Positions 1 to 6,756 of a stretch of 64,000 nt of DNA are shown here, piece by piece. This stretch comes from a virus. The DNA lies in IMG/VR virus record IMGVR_UViG_3300020203_000013, positions 1 to 64,000 of that record; one strand, written 5' to 3'. The notes below the pieces were generated by a model. The model made no database searches, was not told the DNA's origin, and saw only the letters and a list, made by a program, of their open reading frames with translations. The translations under genes and the position numbers were made by a program. Within the stretch, counting starts at the first letter, position 1. Each line of letters starts with the position of its first letter.

Positions 1-157
1 ACGATCTATCTACTGGAGAGTATCCTGACGCACCAGTAACTACTCTCTTCTTTCCTGTTAAAGTATTAATTTGATAACAGTTAACTCCTTTTATGTGATG
101 AGTTCTCCAAAATAATACACTAAAAATTGATGCGAATATGTATTTAAAAAATTTCAT
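1..157 (-). CDS. Partial small protein with N-terminal hydrophobic segment
   Basis: An open frame without stops starts with ATG at 157 and runs off the left edge of the window after 52 codons. It begins MKFFKYIFASIFSVLFW, a basic start followed by a hydrophobic stretch, which suggests a signal peptide or membrane anchor. The ATG lies three bases after the RtcB stop codon, and an AAAGGA ribosome-binding site sits in the last RtcB codons, so the two are probably co-translated. I do not recognise the family; only the N-terminus is visible. Confidence 0.6.
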   Translation of the reverse strand, partial: MKFFKYIFASIFSVLFWRTHHIKGVNCYQINTLTGKKRVVTGASGYSPVDRS

Positions 158-160
158 TAT

Positions 161-1642
161 TTATTTTCCTTTAATTACTAACAGTGGTTTTAATTTAGCT
201 ACTTTTTTTGCTAGTCCAGCAATTTCTACAGAATTAATAACCTGATCAAAAGGCTTATAAGAAAAGCTGGACTCATCAATGGGATAATCTGTCCCCTGGA
301 ATATTATATCTGCATCATTCATGTCCTTGTTAACTTGCTCTTGGGAGAAGGATTTAGTGGCTGCGGTACGGGACATGATCCTCCCAGCTCCGTGATTAAT
401 GCTGTATGCAGTCTTGACTGCATTTTCTAATCCCACCATCACATAAGATCCATCTTTGGCATTTCCAGGTAATAGAATTGGGTGTCCAGTTTCATAAAAT
501 GGGGTATTCTTCAGGGAGAAGTGTTTGGCTGGATATGCCCTGGTTGCACCTTTCCTTAATACCCAAAGCTTTCTATTATCTATAATTTCTTGTCTACCTA
601 TGTTATGGCTAATGTGGTATATAAACTCACCCGTAACTCCAGGAATGACTTCCTTAATGGAGTCCAATAGTAGTTTGTTAACATATAGATGATTCATTAT
701 TGCAAAATTTGCGGCGAGTTGCATGTCTAGAATATAATCCTTAGCTTCTTGAGAATCTAAAGGAGCAAATACTAGTTCCTTATCTCCAGCTGGGTATTCT
801 TGATGCCAGGTTTTAAACCTCTCTTGTAGTCTATGAAAGTTATCGGTTGCTAAAGAGTTCCCAAAACCTCTAGAACCAAAATGGGAAAGTATTGCAGTCT
901 TGCCCTCTTTAAGTCCAAAAGCGTCGAATTCAGGCGAGTCACTTACTTTTTGAACTTCGGCCATTTCTACAAAATGATTTCCGCCACCGATTGAACCCAG
1001 CTGCCTTAATTTACTGTGTAAGGTATGTTTAAAGGTATTTTCTGATAACCAGTTATACCTGGACATAAGAAAGTCCCTCCTGTTCCCATGAGAAGAGTCC
1101 TCACACCTGTCTATCCATTCTGCTGGGATTCCTAAAGTCTTTAAGGTGAACTGATTAGCACCAGCTTGAATAGCACCTATAACGTGACTCCTAAACTCTT
1201 GATCTTCTATTAAACTTCTTGAAATAGGATTTTCTCCATCTAATCCTACTCTCTTTAATATCTCAGTAATAATCCGTCTTCTAAGCTTTTTATCTTTTAA
1301 CTCTGATGCTGGAACATCTAATTGTAACAAGGACATTGAGCAGTTAACATCAACCCCTGCTGGGGCTGGATAAATAGTCCCATCAGTAACCATTACACTT
1401 CCTACTGGAACCCCATATCCAACATGTGCATCTGGATTTAAGATTAACTCCTTCACTCCTGGGGCATTACGGGAGTTTAAAGCCTGCTGAATACACTGGT
1501 CTTCTAAACCACTCACAATGAACTCATTACCTATAATTGTGATAGGTTTACCAGCCTTACCGTGATCGAGATAAGAGATTCCAGGCTGAGAAGACGGTAT
1601 AATTTTATTTTTCATAAAAGTGCTATTTAGAGCATTAAACAT
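161..1642 (-). CDS. rtcB: RtcB family RNA-splicing ligase
   Basis: RtcB joins RNA 2',3'-cyclic phosphate or 3'-phosphate ends to 5'-OH ends, using GTP and Mn2+. The 493-residue length is normal for the family. The signature motifs occur in order: DAHVGYGVPVG (71-81), GVDVNC with metal ligands Asp98 and Cys101, GGGNHF with His223, SHFGSRG with His254, SHN with His346, and INHGAGR with His417, the histidine that carries GMP. The C-terminus IAGLAKKVAKLKPLLVIKG is typical. All known metal and guanylylation residues are kept, so activity is likely. It is the last complete gene of the left operon, which also holds a nucleotidyltransferase of the RNA-repair-associated RlaP type and a macrodomain. 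A likely role is repair of tRNA or other RNA cut by host anticodon nucleases or toxins. Neither candidate start (1642 or the ATG at codon 10) has a clear ribosome-binding site. Confidence 0.95.
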   Translation of the reverse strand: MFNALNSTFMKNKIIPSSQPGISYLDHGKAGKPITIIGNEFIVSGLEDQCIQQALNSRNAPGVKELILNPDAHVGYGVPVGSVMVTDGTIYPAPAGVDVNCSMSLLQLDVPASELKDKKLRRRIITEILKRVGLDGENPISRSLIEDQEFRSHVIGAIQAGANQFTLKTLGIPAEWIDRCEDSSHGNRRDFLMSRYNWLSENTFKHTLHSKLRQLGSIGGGNHFVEMAEVQKVSDSPEFDAFGLKEGKTAILSHFGSRGFGNSLATDNFHRLQERFKTWHQEYPAGDKELVFAPLDSQEAKDYILDMQLAANFAIMNHLYVNKLLLDSIKEVIPGVTGEFIYHISHNIGRQEIIDNRKLWVLRKGATRAYPAKHFSLKNTPFYETGHPILLPGNAKDGSYVMVGLENAVKTAYSINHGAGRIMSRTAATKSFSQEQVNKDMNDADIIFQGTDYPIDESSFSYKPFDQVINSVEIAGLAKKVAKLKPLLVIKGK

Positions 1643-1672
1643 CAGAAAGCTTACTCTACTATGCTAATTAGA

Positions 1673-1686
1673 ACACTTATAGTAAT
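1673..1686 (-). promoter_or_regulatory. Putative phage promoter motif before rtcB
   Basis: Read on the minus strand this is GTATTACTATAAGT, a variant of the RTACTATWT motif found before many genes here. It lies about 37 bases before the rtcB start in the 136-base gap between genes. It is weaker than the best copies because it has ATTACTAT in place of RTACTAT. Confidence 0.4.
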
Positions 1687-1758
1687 ACCTCCAAGCTAAC
1701 TTGGCCTGTTTTACTACAAATTTGCTTCCCCTCTAGCAGTAGTATCAGTATCGTCAAT

Positions 1759-1780
1759 AAACCTATAAAACTTTAGGTTT
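1759..1780 (-). terminator. Weak hairpin at the end of the 66-residue gene
   Basis: AAACCTA and TAGGTTT can form a 7-bp stem overlapping the stop codon of the gene at 1779-1979. No U-tract follows on the minus strand, so this may be a weak terminator or an RNA-end stabiliser. The rest of the gap to 1643 holds a small CCAAG/CTTGG hairpin and the promoter-like motif. Confidence 0.3.
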
Positions 1781-1979
1781 ATTTCTCATAGAAGTTTTCT
1801 TCAACCCAGCTTATAGAATACCAATCTACTAAATTGATGTCAAACTTTAATAGGTATTTTTGGATATTTAAGTCTATATGTATCAACTCTACTGGGGAGT
1901 CTTCTGGTAGTTCAAAGCTAGTGATACCACATAGATATCTTTTACCTTTTTTAGAGTGTAAAGTCTTAAGTGTTACCAT
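1779..1979 (-). CDS. Hypothetical protein, 66 aa
   Basis: A small acidic protein with no motif I recognise. Its ATG overlaps the end of the coiled-coil gene at 1973-2395 by 7 bases, which suggests translational coupling. It contains several Trp and Tyr residues near the C-terminus (WYSISWVEENFYEK) and no membrane segment. It lies between the RlaP-like and RtcB genes, so it may be co-expressed with RNA-repair functions. Confidence 0.6.
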   Translation of the reverse strand: MVTLKTLHSKKGKRYLCGITSFELPEDSPVELIHIDLNIQKYLLKFDINLVDWYSISWVEENFYEK

Positions 1980-2395
1980 AGGTTCTTCTTAATAGTACCT
2001 ATTTGCTCTTTAAGATCTTTTACTAGGTTATGCACCTTAAATGCTTTATTTGAAGCCGTGTCCCTCTCAGATTGTTTACCTGATACTCCCCATTGCCTGT
2101 CTCTAAGTCTGTCGCCTTCCCCTTTTAGATAAGAAGACACACTAGCCCTAATAGCTTGAGATAAAGGTAATTTACCTAGCAAGGGATCTATAACCGTTCT
2201 TAAGGTTTCTATGGAATCTTTCTGTTGAGCTAGTAGATCCTTATCCCTCTTCATACTTACTATTACTTTTTCATAAGCTATGTTAGTTTCTCTGCTTTTT
2301 TTATGGGCCTTCTTTAAGGAGTCCTTAGCGGCTAACAACTCCTGTCTCTTAACTGCCAGCTCCTCATGTAATTTTTTTCTGGTTAAGGTGCTCAT
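1973..2395 (-). CDS. Hypothetical coiled-coil protein, 140 aa
   Basis: The first 75 residues are rich in Lys, Glu, Leu and Ala with heptad-like spacing, so a long coiled coil is likely. The C-terminal half is basic and polar. The start overlaps the preceding RlaP-like gene through ATGA, a coupling arrangement. No enzymatic motif is visible. Its position between RlaP-like and RtcB genes makes it a candidate partner or scaffold, but that is inference from position only. Confidence 0.65.
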   Translation of the reverse strand: MSTLTRKKLHEELAVKRQELLAAKDSLKKAHKKSRETNIAYEKVIVSMKRDKDLLAQQKDSIETLRTVIDPLLGKLPLSQAIRASVSSYLKGEGDRLRDRQWGVSGKQSERDTASNKAFKVHNLVKDLKEQIGTIKKNLW

Positions 2396-3294
2396 AGGAC
2401 TTTATCTATTATCTTTCTAACTTCTAGTAGAGCTTGTTTGTTTTTATCACCGCTAATATCCGTATTTAGTATATCAGATAGATCTCCAAAGTGCATTGCC
2501 AAACATTTCAATAATAGATTCTTTATTTCTTCTTCTCTAATCTCATAAGGAACTACTGTTGAATCTAGGTAGATTTGTTCTAACTGTTTCTCTTTAATAT
2601 TAAACCAATTTTTAATATCTTCGACTGTCCAATTTCCTGCTCTAATGTCTTTATACATCTCTTTATCCCTTTGAAGGTCTAAATTCCCTTCAGTGAGGAT
2701 CTGTTCAGCTTGGCATAGTAGTCTAACTGTATGATACGCAAATTTTGTGTCTAACCCTTTGGCCTTTATATCTTCTTTTCTTTTTGAGGATGTGGATTTC
2801 TTACCACTACTTAGGTTCGCCATCTGACTAAATGCGAACCCCTTACAGGTATGCCAGCACTTCTTGCTAAGAAATAGTTTTCTATTCTCCCTAATAATAG
2901 TACCTATAGAGGTTATATGAGTAATGCAGTTAGCTGGAACAAATAAGGCATCTAATATGTTGGGGTTTGCATTGGCGGCCAATCTGAAGAACTTGACTAT
3001 ATTGAATACGTTTATATCGTACTCTTTTTTATCTATCTGAATATTGTGCTTTTGATAAGAGTTAAAGGTTTTAAAGTCCTCATCAAAGCCATACATTACT
3101 CCACTGGTGTGAGGGAAAACTATAGTCTTATTTGGAATGCAAATTGCCTGTACGTCATGGTCGGCCTTATCTGGATCATTACATCCGTAAGCGGTAGATC
3201 CAGTAATGCACTCATAGTGAATATTATCCTCTATGAAGCTGGGTTGATCTATTAGGTGATCGTGCTTAATTAAACGGTTGACGATTCCTGACAT
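2392..3294 (-). CDS. RlaP-like DNA polymerase beta-superfamily nucleotidyltransferase
   Basis: The N-terminus carries the nucleotidyltransferase signature: GSTAYG (32-37) followed by ADHD (44-47), with Asp45 and Asp47 as likely metal ligands. The following pattern, including KEYDINVFNIVKFFRLAANANPN in two adjacent helices and a LFVPAN strand-turn, matches the YcgL/RlaP group (PF10127) as I remember it. That family is described as associated with RNA repair, and here rtcB lies two small genes downstream. The C-terminal 100 residues are helical and charged. An AAGGAG site six bases before the ATG supports the start; the gene overlaps its upstream neighbour by 25 bases. The exact substrate (RNA or nucleotide) is unknown. 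Confidence 0.8.
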   Translation of the reverse strand: MSGIVNRLIKHDHLIDQPSFIEDNIHYECITGSTAYGCNDPDKADHDVQAICIPNKTIVFPHTSGVMYGFDEDFKTFNSYQKHNIQIDKKEYDINVFNIVKFFRLAANANPNILDALFVPANCITHITSIGTIIRENRKLFLSKKCWHTCKGFAFSQMANLSSGKKSTSSKRKEDIKAKGLDTKFAYHTVRLLCQAEQILTEGNLDLQRDKEMYKDIRAGNWTVEDIKNWFNIKEKQLEQIYLDSTVVPYEIREEEIKNLLLKCLAMHFGDLSDILNTDISGDKNKQALLEVRKIIDKVL

Positions 3295-3830
3295 TCTAAC
3301 TCCTTTTGTAGAACTTCTTTAAACTGAACCCAAATAGATTCATAAAAATTATTCAAGTCTCTATTAACGTTTGTATAGGTCTCAGGATAATCTCCGTTAT
3401 ATATGTAATCGAAGTTGGATAGATACATTACTTCTCTACAAAATGATTCAGTATTATTAAAACCCTCATCCACTAGGTTAGTAAATTCGTCCCAGAACTC
3501 TCTAGTCTTTTCTTTATTACCTCGTCCATCTCTTCTAAGTTTTAAAAGGTTCTCGTATATTCCTTTAACAGTTTTATCAAAATCAAATTCTCTTTCCAAG
3601 CCTTGACCAAGTTTACCTAAGAAGTAACTCTTATCTAGTGATAGAAGAAACTGTTTAAAGGTATCCGCTCCTATACTAGTCCAGATGTAGCCATAAGCTC
3701 CGTAGGAGGAATTAATTATAAGGCTTCCTCCACCTTCCCAGGGTTCCAGAACTATTCTTGCCCACTCACCCCTTATTTTTAAAGAGTATTGAGGAACATG
3801 CGAAAGCTTTGCTTCTAGTTTAGTATTCAT
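3270..3830 (-). CDS. Hypothetical protein, 186 aa
   Basis: The ATG at 3830 is preferred over the one at 3842, because GGGAGGAG lies immediately upstream of it and the stop codon of the preceding gene overlaps it as TAATG. The N-terminal half is beta-rich and aromatic, with SLIINSSYGAYGY around residues 40-52, and the middle is helical (LLSLDKSYFLGKLG). I associate this pattern with an uncharacterised family seen in several phages, but cannot give a function. It could be a small regulator or inhibitor. Confidence 0.65.
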   Translation of the reverse strand: MNTKLEAKLSHVPQYSLKIRGEWARIVLEPWEGGGSLIINSSYGAYGYIWTSIGADTFKQFLLSLDKSYFLGKLGQGLEREFDFDKTVKGIYENLLKLRRDGRGNKEKTREFWDEFTNLVDEGFNNTESFCREVMYLSNFDYIYNGDYPETYTNVNRDLNNFYESIWVQFKEVLQKELECQESSTV

Positions 3831-4057
3831 TACTCCTCCCACCCTATCTGCTTACTTAACCAAGGTTCCCACCCGCCCATGTCTTTGTGGAAGGTATCAA
3901 ATATAGTTTGCATTACAACAGATTGCTGTTCCCTTTCCTTTTCAAAATTAAGGTCGCTATATTTCAAGTCCGTTCCAGCACTAGGAAGGAATCTTAACCA
4001 CTTACCTAGCTGGACTTTATCTGCCTTTTTAACTTCTTCTAATGTTGGATATTTCAT
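3830..4057 (-). CDS. Hypothetical protein, 75 aa
   Basis: A small protein with the pattern LGKWLRFLP in the N-terminal half and GGWEPWLSKQIGW at the C-terminus. I recall similar short proteins in other phage genomes, always unassigned. Its ATG lies at the proximal edge of a tandem duplication of the leader (4055-4127). Its stop overlaps the next start as TAATG, so the two genes are translationally coupled. Confidence 0.65.
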   Translation of the reverse strand: MKYPTLEEVKKADKVQLGKWLRFLPSAGTDLKYSDLNFEKEREQQSVVMQTIFDTFHKDMGGWEPWLSKQIGWEE

Positions 4058-4127
4058 ATTAAGTATCTCATTCGGGTTAATTTGTAAACTTCATATTAAG
4101 TATATCGGTCAGGTTAGTTGTAAACTT
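4055..4127. repeat. Tandem duplication of a 36-37 base leader
   Basis: Two head-to-tail imperfect copies lie at 4055-4091 and 4092-4127. In gene direction each has AAGTTTACAA near its start and ends with ATACTTAATATG. The proximal copy supplies the start codon of the 75-residue gene; the distal copy has an ATG in the same context but no long frame. It may be a duplicated translation-initiation region, a decoy start or an operator pair. Confidence 0.6.
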
Positions 4128-4137
4128 TAGATTAAAA

Positions 4138-5085
4138 TTACCAATCTACACCAAAAGATAAAAATCCAAACCCTCTTACAGGATCTTCTTGTTCTTTATA
4201 ATCTCTAGTTCTCATGTTATAGATAAATCTAAGTTCATAGTTGTTATATTGAGCCCCAAATCCGCTTTCCAGGCCTCCTATAAAGGGCTCCTTATCTACT
4301 GTGTGGGGAGATTCTGTAAAGATTCCGCCATCATAGTAAATGTTTCTAAGTCTCGCGGATACATAGGGAGTAGAGAATACAAATAGACTTAGTCTATCTC
4401 TTAATAGATTATTTAAAGTAGGTAGATTATAGCCCGCCCTGGCCCCATACGCAAGGGTTCCATCTGTTTGAATGTTGCCCAGTCTTGCCAGCTCAGTGCC
4501 TTGTAAAGCGAAGCCTAGAGACCCTCTGTTAAGTCTGAGATCCTCCCAGGTCTGTTCGTGATCTATATTAACTATAGGTTCCGTGGCTATCTGATTATCC
4601 CACCCATTAGGGCGCTCGTTGAGTCTTCCTATACTACTTAAAGCTCCGTGAACTCCTATTTGGGTTTGTGCTGCCAAGGATGGTCCTCCAGACGAGCCCA
4701 CTCTGATTGTGGTCGAGGTCTTACTCGTTGTAGTCATTATTAACTTCTTCAAGTTTAAAGTTAAGGTTCCAGCATAAGGATTTTCATTTTTTATAATTTC
4801 CTCGTCTTTAATGTTATCGGGAGTGTACATATCCTGTCTTAGGCCAATCAAGTACCTACTGCTTGTTTGGTTGGGATCTAAGTCAGTTGGGACTGGTATT
4901 AATTCAAATACCTTCTGCATTGCTGCTGGAAATTTTTCTGGAGAACCTGAGTAGTTTAATCCTGCACCGTTGGTAAAGTTACCATCGGTACCAGTAAATA
5001 CATCATTCTGAAGGTTAAAAGATACATTAGAGCACCCCTGAAGGAAGAAGCTAGTCAGAGCTATCGTTATTCTTATCCTTTTCAC
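4138..5085 (-). CDS. LpxR-like lipid A deacylase, predicted outer-membrane lipoprotein
   Basis: Members of the LpxR family (DUF2219) are outer-membrane beta-barrels that remove the 3'-acyloxyacyl group from lipid A. This 315-residue protein starts with a basic, hydrophobic segment ending in LQGC (15-18), a plausible lipobox. Family features follow: QNDVFTGTDGNFTNG (26-40) with the Asn27-Asp28 pair, RQDMYTPDNI near 83-92, NPYAGTLTL near 102-110, QIGVH with His146, and NGWDNQIATEP (160-170). By my alignment these match the catalytic Asn, Asp and His of LpxR. The C-terminus alternates polar and aromatic residues and ends in W, as barrels often do. The start is GTG and overlaps the preceding gene by 35 bases. 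A phage copy could change the host surface during infection, for superinfection exclusion, immune evasion or membrane weakening. Confidence 0.85.
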   Translation of the reverse strand: MKRIRITIALTSFFLQGCSNVSFNLQNDVFTGTDGNFTNGAGLNYSGSPEKFPAAMQKVFELIPVPTDLDPNQTSSRYLIGLRQDMYTPDNIKDEEIIKNENPYAGTLTLNLKKLIMTTTSKTSTTIRVGSSGGPSLAAQTQIGVHGALSSIGRLNERPNGWDNQIATEPIVNIDHEQTWEDLRLNRGSLGFALQGTELARLGNIQTDGTLAYGARAGYNLPTLNNLLRDRLSLFVFSTPYVSARLRNIYYDGGIFTESPHTVDKEPFIGGLESGFGAQYNNYELRFIYNMRTRDYKEQEDPVRGFGFLSFGVDW

Positions 5086-5323
5086 TTCTTTCTTGACTCT
5101 TTTTGGTTTTATCTTTTAAGGTGGTTTTTATATTAACGGTTAAATTATCTTCAAATGAAACTTTATCAAACTTTTTATTATAGAAGTTAGAGTAGTCTTT
5201 CCAAGATATAGATTCTAGAAAATCCTTTACTATCTGTTCTTTATCTACTACCTCAGGGTTATAAAAAAGAGCATACTCTAATTTTCCATCTATGTAAAAC
5301 TTTCTATGCTTACCTGTAATCAT
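5051..5323 (-). CDS. Hypothetical protein, 90 aa, charged C-terminus
   Basis: The first 60 residues look like a small mixed alpha/beta domain with many aromatic residues (LEYALFYNPEVV; WKDYSNFYNKKFD). The last 25 residues are almost entirely Lys, Glu, Asp and Ser and are probably disordered. The start follows the macrodomain stop as TAATATG, and its end overlaps the LpxR-like gene. No family recognised. Confidence 0.6.
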   Translation of the reverse strand: MITGKHRKFYIDGKLEYALFYNPEVVDKEQIVKDFLESISWKDYSNFYNKKFDKVSFEDNLTVNIKTTLKDKTKKSQERSEKDKNNDSSD

Positions 5324-5324
5324 A

Positions 5325-5783
5325 TTACTTGGGCTCTACTAAATAGATGGTAAGATCTTTATTAGTTATTTTACTTAATCCTAGTATCATTTCGTCTTTA
5401 ACGTCTTCCCAGCTCAGTCCCCCTAGACCACAACCTAAGGCTGGAATAGCTATACTTTTTACAGAGTGACCATGATTTAGAAAAGGAACTAAATTTTTAA
5501 TACCCTGTTTTATCCAGATTAGTTTGGATGGATTTCTCCAATGATCCTTGGTCGCTAGGTGGTATATTATTTTTCCTGACTCTCTAGTCTCTAAAACAGT
5601 CCCTGGTTGCATGTATTTAAAATCACATTTTTCTTTATATGACTTATAAGAGTTAGGGAACTTTTTCTTAAACTCTAGAGCTAGTCCTTTACCCATAACT
5701 CCTACACAATTAACTGGGTTGACTAAAGCATCAGCATCTAATAAAAATATATTACTTTTTGTAGTCGTAATTATAAAGCCCAT
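5325..5783 (-). CDS. Stand-alone macrodomain of DarG/TARG1 type
   Basis: A single 152-residue macrodomain. The ADP-ribose-binding loop is NPVNCVGVMGKGLA (22-35); the second loop is PALGCGLGGLSW (114-125). ATKDHWR (77-83) contains Lys79, which aligns with the catalytic lysine of DarG and human TARG1 as I remember them. Those enzymes remove ADP-ribose from thymidine in DNA or from glutamate. This subtype fits the sequence better than poly-ADP-ribose readers or MacroD enzymes. DarT toxins ADP-ribosylate phage DNA as a defence, so a phage macrodomain without the DarT partner is a natural antidote. An alternative is Appr-1''-phosphate processing linked to RNA repair. The ribosome-binding site AAGGGG supports the start. 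Confidence 0.88.
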   Translation of the reverse strand: MGFIITTTKSNIFLLDADALVNPVNCVGVMGKGLALEFKKKFPNSYKSYKEKCDFKYMQPGTVLETRESGKIIYHLATKDHWRNPSKLIWIKQGIKNLVPFLNHGHSVKSIAIPALGCGLGGLSWEDVKDEMILGLSKITNKDLTIYLVEPK

Positions 5784-5803
5784 GTTTTAAAGTACCCCTT
5801 AAT

Positions 5804-6142
5804 TTATGGACACACCTGATGGGACCCATCTACCATAGCTTGAGCCTCCATGCTTGCTAAGACTCTATTTAACTTTTTTGCACTAACTGATCCCGCTGGA
5901 ACTATCCTGTTTAGCATAGAGAACTTTTCTGGAAAAATACGTTTGCCCGCCTCGTAGGATACTGCATCATCTAGGGTGAATTTATACTTAGTATAATCTC
6001 CTCTAGAATGATCCTTTACTGTTTTTATATTGACCCAAAACTTATCACTGGTCCAAGGTTGCCACCCTTTAGCTTTAATAAGCTCTTCTTTAGTAGATTT
6101 AGACTGCTTGAGTATTAAGTTTAATAACTGATCTGTATACAT
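5804..6142 (-). CDS. Hypothetical protein, 112 aa
   Basis: A small soluble basic protein. The middle holds WQPWTSDKFWVNIKTV, and the C-terminal half is helical (SAKKLNRVLASMEAQAM). The ATG sits one base after the TAG of the preceding gene, so the two are probably coupled. No domain recognised and no signal peptide seen. Confidence 0.6.
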   Translation of the reverse strand: MYTDQLLNLILKQSKSTKEELIKAKGWQPWTSDKFWVNIKTVKDHSRGDYTKYKFTLDDAVSYEAGKRIFPEKFSMLNRIVPAGSVSAKKLNRVLASMEAQAMVDGSHQVCP

Positions 6143-6143
6143 A

Positions 6144-6347
6144 CTAGTGAAAACAAAATATTAAGATTCCAATTATAACGGGTAATCCTATAGATATTGC
6201 AAAAACAATAAATCCATTTCTGTAGAACAGACGTGCATGTTCCTGGCAGTACAGCCAAGATTGCATATTCTCGGGCTGAGTTTCTGGGACTAGTTGAGTT
6301 ACTTTTTTGGTCCCTACTAGATTGCATCCTCTCTTTTCACAGGTCAT
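6144..6347 (-). CDS. Small tail-anchored protein with CX4C...CX2H cluster
   Basis: A 67-residue protein with Cys3, Cys8, Cys34 and His37, spaced like a small zinc site, followed by a hydrophobic helix at about residues 45-65. This gives a tail-anchored topology with a cytoplasmic metal-binding head. The start overlaps the preceding gene through ATGA. A competing 68-residue frame at 6121-6327 shows no such pattern and is treated as a shadow. Function unknown. Confidence 0.6.
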   Translation of the reverse strand: MTCEKRGCNLVGTKKVTQLVPETQPENMQSWLYCQEHARLFYRNGFIVFAISIGLPVIIGILIFCFH

Positions 6348-6724
6348 ATAAATCCTTTAAAAATGTTTCTTATTTGTTTAAAATTATTTAAAAACCCACT
6401 TGGAGTTGTCTGAGTTTTTACCAGATCCTCTGTGCTGGCTTTAAGCCTGTCTAAAGATTTTTCAAGTTCGGCTTGGAGTTTAAAAGGCTTTTCTTTCTGA
6501 AGTTTGGCCGTTTTCTCTGAAGGACTTCTAATTAAGTAATTATCTTTAAACCAAGCCTCAAAAGCTACTTCTTCTATTTCTGGATAGCACTCTGATTCGG
6601 GATCTTTGTCCTTATTATCCTCTAAGACCATGTCTATGTAATCATTAGTAATACCACACATAAAGGCATTATGTATTAATGACCTTTCTCTGTTAGTTAC
6701 AGCTGTTCTTTTAATTTTACTCAT
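6344..6724 (-). CDS. Hypothetical protein, 126 aa
   Basis: A mostly helical protein with an acidic segment near residues 33-48 and a Lys/Glu-rich possible coiled coil at 70-105. The N-terminus (MSKIKRTAVTNRERSLIHNAFM) is basic. It overlaps the next gene through ATGA. No function can be assigned. Confidence 0.6.
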   Translation of the reverse strand: MSKIKRTAVTNRERSLIHNAFMCGITNDYIDMVLEDNKDKDPESECYPEIEEVAFEAWFKDNYLIRSPSEKTAKLQKEKPFKLQAELEKSLDRLKASTEDLVKTQTTPSGFLNNFKQIRNIFKGFI

Positions 6725-6756
6725 ACAATACCTTATCGACTGATTAATTTAAAACT

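Noticed and set aside
1643-1778. tRNA or other small structured RNA gene next to rtcB
   Set aside because: No cloverleaf or conserved T-loop sequence found in the gap; only small hairpins and a promoter-like motif.
3831-3842. ATG at 3842 as start of the 186-residue gene
   Set aside because: This ATG is part of the ribosome-binding region of the better start at 3830, which is coupled as TAATG.
5325-6142. Macrodomain plus neighbour as a DarTG toxin-antitoxin pair
   Set aside because: The adjacent 112- and 90-residue proteins lack ADP-ribosyltransferase motifs, so only the antidote half is present.
6121-6327. 68-residue frame overlapping the small zinc-site membrane protein
   Set aside because: Less regular sequence and poorer junctions than the frame at 6144-6347, which has ATGA coupling and a Cys/His pattern.
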